64,000 nucleotides of DNA from Enoplolaimus lenunculus (Eukaryota; Nematoda; Enoplea; Enoplida; Thoracostomopsidae). The notes under the pieces are model-generated. The model searched no databases. It saw only the letters and a list, made by a program, of their open reading frames with translations, and was not told where the DNA came from. The position numbers and the translations under genes were made by a program. The stretch lies in contig JASANG010000777.1 of the NCBI GenBank assembly GCA_030248215.1, positions 124,001 to 188,000 on the forward strand, given 5' to 3'. Positions within the stretch are counted from its first letter, which is position 1. Every line of letters begins with the position of its first letter. Positions 59,265-64,000 of this stretch are shown here, piece by piece.

Positions 59265-59400
59265 TTTGATCTGTGACGAGCGGCAGCGAACGGCTGCGTT
59301 CGGTTACGCACAGCAGCGGACGAGAGCGTGCGGTTCCGCGTGGCGTTCCTGTGGTTCCACGCGGCGTTGTTCGCCACAGAAAAGTACAGCGCAACCCTTA
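59265..59400. mobile_element. Foldback MITE, GCGCAACCCT / CGGCTGCG family
   Basis: Right end AAAAGTACAGCGCAACCCTTA matches the family; the arms contain GAGCGGCAGCGAACGGCTGC and CACAGCAGCGGACGAGAGCG. Left end eroded. Confidence 0.55.
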
Positions 59401-59754
59401 CCGTTTAAAAAATTAAAACCATTATGCGTTATCATTAAATATCTGTCAATTTTACTTAAAATTTGTCATTAATAACGATTGTGTTAATCTATTAAGACAC
59501 AACCATTCTTGATACTTATTTACATGTACGCATGTTATATAAGTATACTTTTAACACTATTTAAAGTAGTGGGAGCCCAAACCATACAAGTATTTATACA
59601 AGTAGAGCTAGCCCGGCATACTCCAAATCCACTTCATACTCTGGATTTAAACTATTTTCTAGGCACAACTTGAACTTGAACCTCACAACCTTACCTTGCC
59701 AGTCCACAAACATGAAAACTAGTGTAAAAAAGAAGATACATAGATGAAAACGCA

Positions 59755-59835
59755 TATATTACATATATATCTATATATACATTTATATATATATTATATT
59801 ATATTATATATAATATATATACATTTATATATATA
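59755..59835. repeat. TATATATTA low-complexity tract
   Basis: ACATATATATCTATATATAC, TATATATTATATTATATTAT and a near-palindromic return. Confidence 0.85.
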
Positions 59836-60123
59836 ACTAAAATTGCTTCAAAACATTGTTTTGCAGTTTGCAATTTTTACTAAATTTCTTACACCGTAGA
59901 CTGCGCCTCTAAACCCAACTTTCGCTAAATATTAACATCTCATGATTAGAGCGACAGAAGAGAGCGTTTTTCACTGCATTATTATATTGTTTTGATATAT
60001 TGAAGTTAAAACAAAAACAAAATACTATAATTACGCAATACAAGCAACAAGAGCCAAGCAAAACATTCGAGACAAAGCAAGAAACTAACAGTCACACCAA
60101 CCACAGTTTGACGACAACTCCTG

Positions 60124-60471
60124 TTGCTGTTGTATGAGCTGGCCATAACTCGAATACCTTTGATCGATCAAGATTTGGGGGCAGACTTAATCCAGCAGAT
60201 ACACGAACGTTACCAGGATTTTGGTTTAAGAATACTCACGGCCATATATAACATATATCCCCTCACGAATTTTATGGGAAGCCGAACAGAACAATGCTAC
60301 AGATTTAGAATAATCTGCTGGATCCTAAAGTGTGCAAAAAATTCTCGATTGCAACGGTCGCTAGCAAGAATACTTATGGATAAAATTATAGCCCCCCGCA
60401 AACAAAATCCTGGTTACTTCCTTCACTGGAGAAATCCACAACCTATTGTATATATTAAATTAAAAATATAG
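60124..60471 (+). other. Unassigned 115-codon open reading frame
   Basis: An ATG-started frame with a mixed, non-repetitive composition (MLLYELAITRIPLIDQDLGA at the start, LARILMDKIIAPRKQN near the end), in contrast to the shadow frames around it. No family is recognised, and no splice signals or neighbours support expression. In an A+T-rich window a frame of this length can arise by chance. Confidence 0.2.
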
Positions 60472-60525
60472 ACTCGCTGTAAACATTAATTTCGCTAAAC
60501 AAGTATTAAAGACTCGATCTCATAG

Positions 60526-60818
60526 AGAGTGGATGATGCTTACTTGAACAAGAGTATGCAACTGGGCACATTCTGTGTAGAAAACAATGCACCCGGCACG
60601 CGTTGCGTTTATAGCCTAACCTGTTTATTTATAGGGTGGTGTAACCTGTGTGAACCATGACACTGTATGTATCCGACATCAAAAATCCTCTGCTTACAGT
60701 TTAATTTTGAATTATTGCATGTGACAGTGACCCCCCTCAAAATAAGAGGGGGCGGCCAAAATCTCAATGCCCGGTGATACATTTTGTAACATGCAGACCA
60801 CCAAGAGTTGCACACAAT
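60526..60818. mobile_element. hAT-like foldback MITE, CAAGAGTG family (end-eroded)
   Basis: AGAGTGGATGATGCTTACTT, AACAAGAGTATGCAACTGGG and GGCACGCGTTGCGTTTATAG at the left; GAGGGGGCGGCCAAAATCTC and CACCAAGAGTTGCACAC at the right. It lacks the outermost right end and a target duplication. Closest in layout to the copies in the 840-bp units. Confidence 0.75.
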
Positions 60819-61689
60819 AACCACTTAATTTTTCAAATTCAGGAGTAGTGCAAAATTGAAACAGTTTCCAAATTCAATTTCCATTTGAAACCTTTTTCAA
60901 ATCTTCGCTGCAAAAACTTTTCTAATTTTCATATAGCAGATACAAGACAAAATGGACAACGAAAGCGTTGTTAAGTAAAATAAATTTGGTTATAATATTC
61001 CAGAGGAGCATAGTACCGTTGAACTTCTTGACTTGCCCAAAGTGCAATCGAAGGTAAGATGTTTGTGGTTCACTCGAGAAAAAACAATTTTACACAATCT
61101 GGAACCACCACTGTAAATTTCCCGTATCCGGTACGGTTTACACCGGATACAAATATCGATTTTCGACGGATATTAAACCGGATCATGATGTCCGGTCGCA
61201 GCCTATCCATTACCCCACCTTTGTGTCTAGCTACCTTAGACCCATTCAAATTTGAATGAAAACCTACTCCCATAATCAGACTTGTTTCCATTCGCAACGG
61301 CCTTTCAAACCGCCATAAAGTGCAACAAAGGAAACCTTACGTTTCATTTATTGCTTACAAAACTGTCGCAATTACTCGCTGAAATGTACGTCAGTATACG
61401 GCTTAAGCAACCCTCAACGCACCCATAATTTTTGTTATAATATTAACGATATAATTACATATTAGATATAAAGCATAAATAAATACACAAATGCACTAAT
61501 ATATACCTACACACCTAGGTGTAAGGTTCGTTCATTGGAACTATAAGTTAACGAAAAGTTAGCAACCGAAGAATAACTGTTTAGTTTTCCAAATGATCAA
61601 AATAAAATCAATCAAAAACTGTTTGTCTCCAAAAAATACAGCCGGCCACACCAGTTTGAAACAGAGTCGACCCAAAATCGACATCAGGA

Positions 61690-62016
61690 ATGGGAGGCAG
61701 GATGCCATCGGAATTCGGATTCCGATTAGAATTCCGATTCAAAACGAGTTCCGATTCCGATTCCGATTGCACATAAAATTTTTGCATCATTTATCCATTA
61801 AATTGTTTTCGATGAGTTAACTTATCAATAATTGATAGTAGTTTAGTTTTACAGAACCAAAAAATGATTGCCAATTTGTTCATGCGACGTTTTTGATAGT
61901 TGTTGCTGACCAACAGACACCCTAAACCAATATTATACTTGTTAATACCAATTATCCATATAGTCACAAAATTTGTAGTTCCGATTCCGGTATAATCCAG
62001 TTCCGCTTTCTACCCT
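61690..62016. mobile_element. CGGAATTCGGATTCCG-motif foldback element
   Basis: Left arm GGAATTCGGATTCCGATTAG and GAGTTCCGATTCCGATTCCG; right arm TTCCGATTCCGGTATAATCC and an AGTTCCGCTTTCTACCCTG end. It adjoins the GAGACC element directly. Confidence 0.6.
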
Positions 62017-62408
62017 GATGGGAGGTCTCGGTTAAACATCGAGACCGAGACCATGCAACCCAGAATGGCCATGAAACGTCTCGGTCTCAGTCAATTTGTG
62101 ATCATCACCGAAATAAAATTAAAATCTTTATAATAAATTATTTCTAATTTTCTAATGCTTTTTTCGTAGTTTATTTGAGTTTTTCAGAGTTTTTGTTTTT
62201 TCAGAATATCCGCTCATAATCGTTGCGTAACTGTAAAAATTAATAGATTCGCAGCGATATTTTATTTGTCAGGCATCACTTACTACAACAAATATAGCCA
62301 TACATTTGCTGAATCCCCGACTTCTGGTATCGGTTCTAAGGCGCCGAGACTCAAAAAACAGAGACTAAGACATGCCAAATACCGAAACCGAGACTCCCAT
62401 CCCTGGTC
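62012..62408. mobile_element. GAGACC/GGTCTCGG-motif foldback element
   Basis: Left CCCTGATGGGAGGTCTCGGT, CGAGACCGAGACCATG and CGTCTCGGTCTCAG; right GCGCCGAGACTC, ACCGAAACCGAGACTCCCAT and CCCTGG. The complement of the right end begins CCAGGGATGGGAGTCTCGG, again a CAGGG terminus. Confidence 0.7.
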
Positions 62409-64000
62409 GCCATTGCGATTATAAGTTTCAACTAAAATTTTACTAAAACGTACCTATCGGCGAGGATTTGAGCAACCTCACTCAAAATCAAGTCGACTAC
62501 AGACACAAGGCATCGCCCCCGCCCACTCTTCTATGCTAAATATGTAAAAACACAAAAAATTTCACTAGAACCTCGTTTCTAAGTTAATTGTGCCGACACA
62601 CGACACAACAATATATACAACCGGATACCAAAAAATACCGGAGCCGGAGCCATTTACCAGAAAGTTCTCAAAATCATTCGCAACAAAACACCAAAAAAAG
62701 CTCCATTAGCACCAAAGTTTAAAAACACTTATCACTAATCGTTAGTCAACTTCAACGTAGCACTCGCACGCAACAAAGGCAACCCATCACAACAACACAC
62801 CACGCTCCAGAAAAACACCAAAGCACCAACCACAACGGTACACCAATTCAAATTCAAATTCAAATTGAAGACACTCCAAAAAAGTCGACATTTCATTTTA
62901 GTACTAAATAAAATTATTCTAAATTCAAAAACTACACTTATCATCACACGCTTGCAAGCGCCCAAAGAACTTTCTAGCAAAACGCTGTCGGCTAATATGG
63001 TTTTTCCGCCAAAACAGCGTAGCTAAAACTGCTATCTTTCGACCCCATTCCTTGCCTACCACTTAGCTTAAAACACCACAAAAACTCAAAACAGCAAGTA
63101 CGGAGCGAACGACAAGGGCGCCGGCGCACCCAAAAACATAATCGCCCCAGCTCTAAAATTTTCTCACATTACAAGAATTCGATTTGACAACTTTTCCTTG
63201 CCCCCCTATAAATCTTCTTGCGCCGTCTGTTAACAGTGCTTAGTTGCATGACTGCCAAAAACTGTTTTACCCGCGACCATCTCACCAAACATGGCTTTTT
63301 CCGCCAAAACCGAGTAGCTAACTCCGTTAACTGTGTTACGATACCAGTCTTCGCCTACCGCTCGCACCCAAAAGCGTTGAAAACCTTCTATTCTGAACGG
63401 CCAAATTTACACTTTAATACCGGTTCCAGTCCTCCGACCAGCAGAGCAACCACACAATTTCGATTTCAACAAAAGCTTTTAAGTAATAAACACTGAGTTC
63501 ACCAGAACGACACCGAACAGAACATACCATACAAGCGCTCATTTCTTGAAACACTCAAAATTCAAAATTCAAACTAAATTCAAACAATTACATATGTAAT
63601 ATATATACATATATACATACATATATATAGTTCATTTTGGCAGTAAAAACCACTTTAAAGACACACTGAACGGTACCACTTCAATTCCACACAATCACTA
63701 CATACCGTGAGCCATAGATTAATCCAAAAATGGATATTACCGGATACAGGGTACGACCGGGGACATCCGACATGGGAAAAAATTAACATCCAATAATTTA
63801 AACTGTTATTTTTCAAAACAACTCAGAAATTTTCACGTGACGTCACTGCCGTTTTCCTCTTGCACACAAGACATGATCAAAGAATTACCAACCGTCTAGA
63901 CAACAAACTTACGTACCAAAGTCCGCACATTACCAGAAAGTATATATACAATAGAGATAGAGAAAGATAGATCTATTTTGCTAATATTTCTGGATAAACA

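Larger units (their letters stand above)
51377..64000. other. Upstream region of Musashi exon 1; no gene recognised
   Basis: A 12.6-kb stretch without a recognised coding exon on either strand. I looked on the reverse strand for an RRM1 (RNP motifs, PKVAFPRR-type linker) and saw none. It carries CAAGAGTG-family scraps (51930-52020), microsatellites, MITEs listed separately, and GC-richer unassigned sequence at 57770-58200. It may be intron, if RRM1 lies beyond the window, or 5' flank. Confidence 0.5.

Overview
This window is eukaryotic and almost certainly from an invertebrate animal. It is A+T-rich, its genes are split by GT-AG introns of roughly 0.3-8 kb, and its recognisable proteins are animal families: an LRCH-type calponin-homology C-terminus, a Golgi GT31 glycosyltransferase, a membrane-anchored histidine acid phosphatase and a Musashi RNA-binding protein. 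I cannot fix the phylum. The Musashi segment after RRM2 resembles the protostome/lower-animal form more than the vertebrate one. No bacterial, retroviral or other virus-derived coding region was recognised.

Layout. 130-692 (+): last two coding exons of an LRCH-like gene. 717-3236: three head-to-tail 840-bp repeats, starting 25 bp after its stop. 3246-14640: almost entirely mobile-element debris, including a Tc1-like inverted-repeat element, TA-flanked MITEs, a decayed piggyBac transposase (7412-8357, -), a 1.38-kb inverted-repeat element with a TGTCCC minisatellite (8463-9839), and hAT-like MITEs with exact 8-bp target duplications. 14649-16065 (+): two-exon GT31 glycosyltransferase. 17040-25059 (-): eleven-exon acid phosphatase, convergent with the GT31 gene; all its exon phases close into a 467-residue protein. 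25060-35983: no gene recognised, many MITEs and microsatellites. 35984-51376 (-): Musashi-like gene, eight exons in consistent phase (448 aa as joined here), with an Ala-rich first exon spliced straight to the second RRM. 51377-64000: upstream flank or 5' intron of that gene, filled with repeats and microsatellites; no RRM1 exon was found.

The genes have no obvious joint function. The most interesting content is the repeat landscape: many small foldback elements share a design of hAT-like ends and 8-bp target duplications but carry interiors built from different reiterated short motifs, including TTAGGC (the nematode-type telomere hexamer), CCGGAG, CGTTTCCG, GTTCCT, GAGACC, CGCCG and TGTCCC. 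All exon joins come from splice signals, phase and protein-family similarity read by eye; no transcript data were available.
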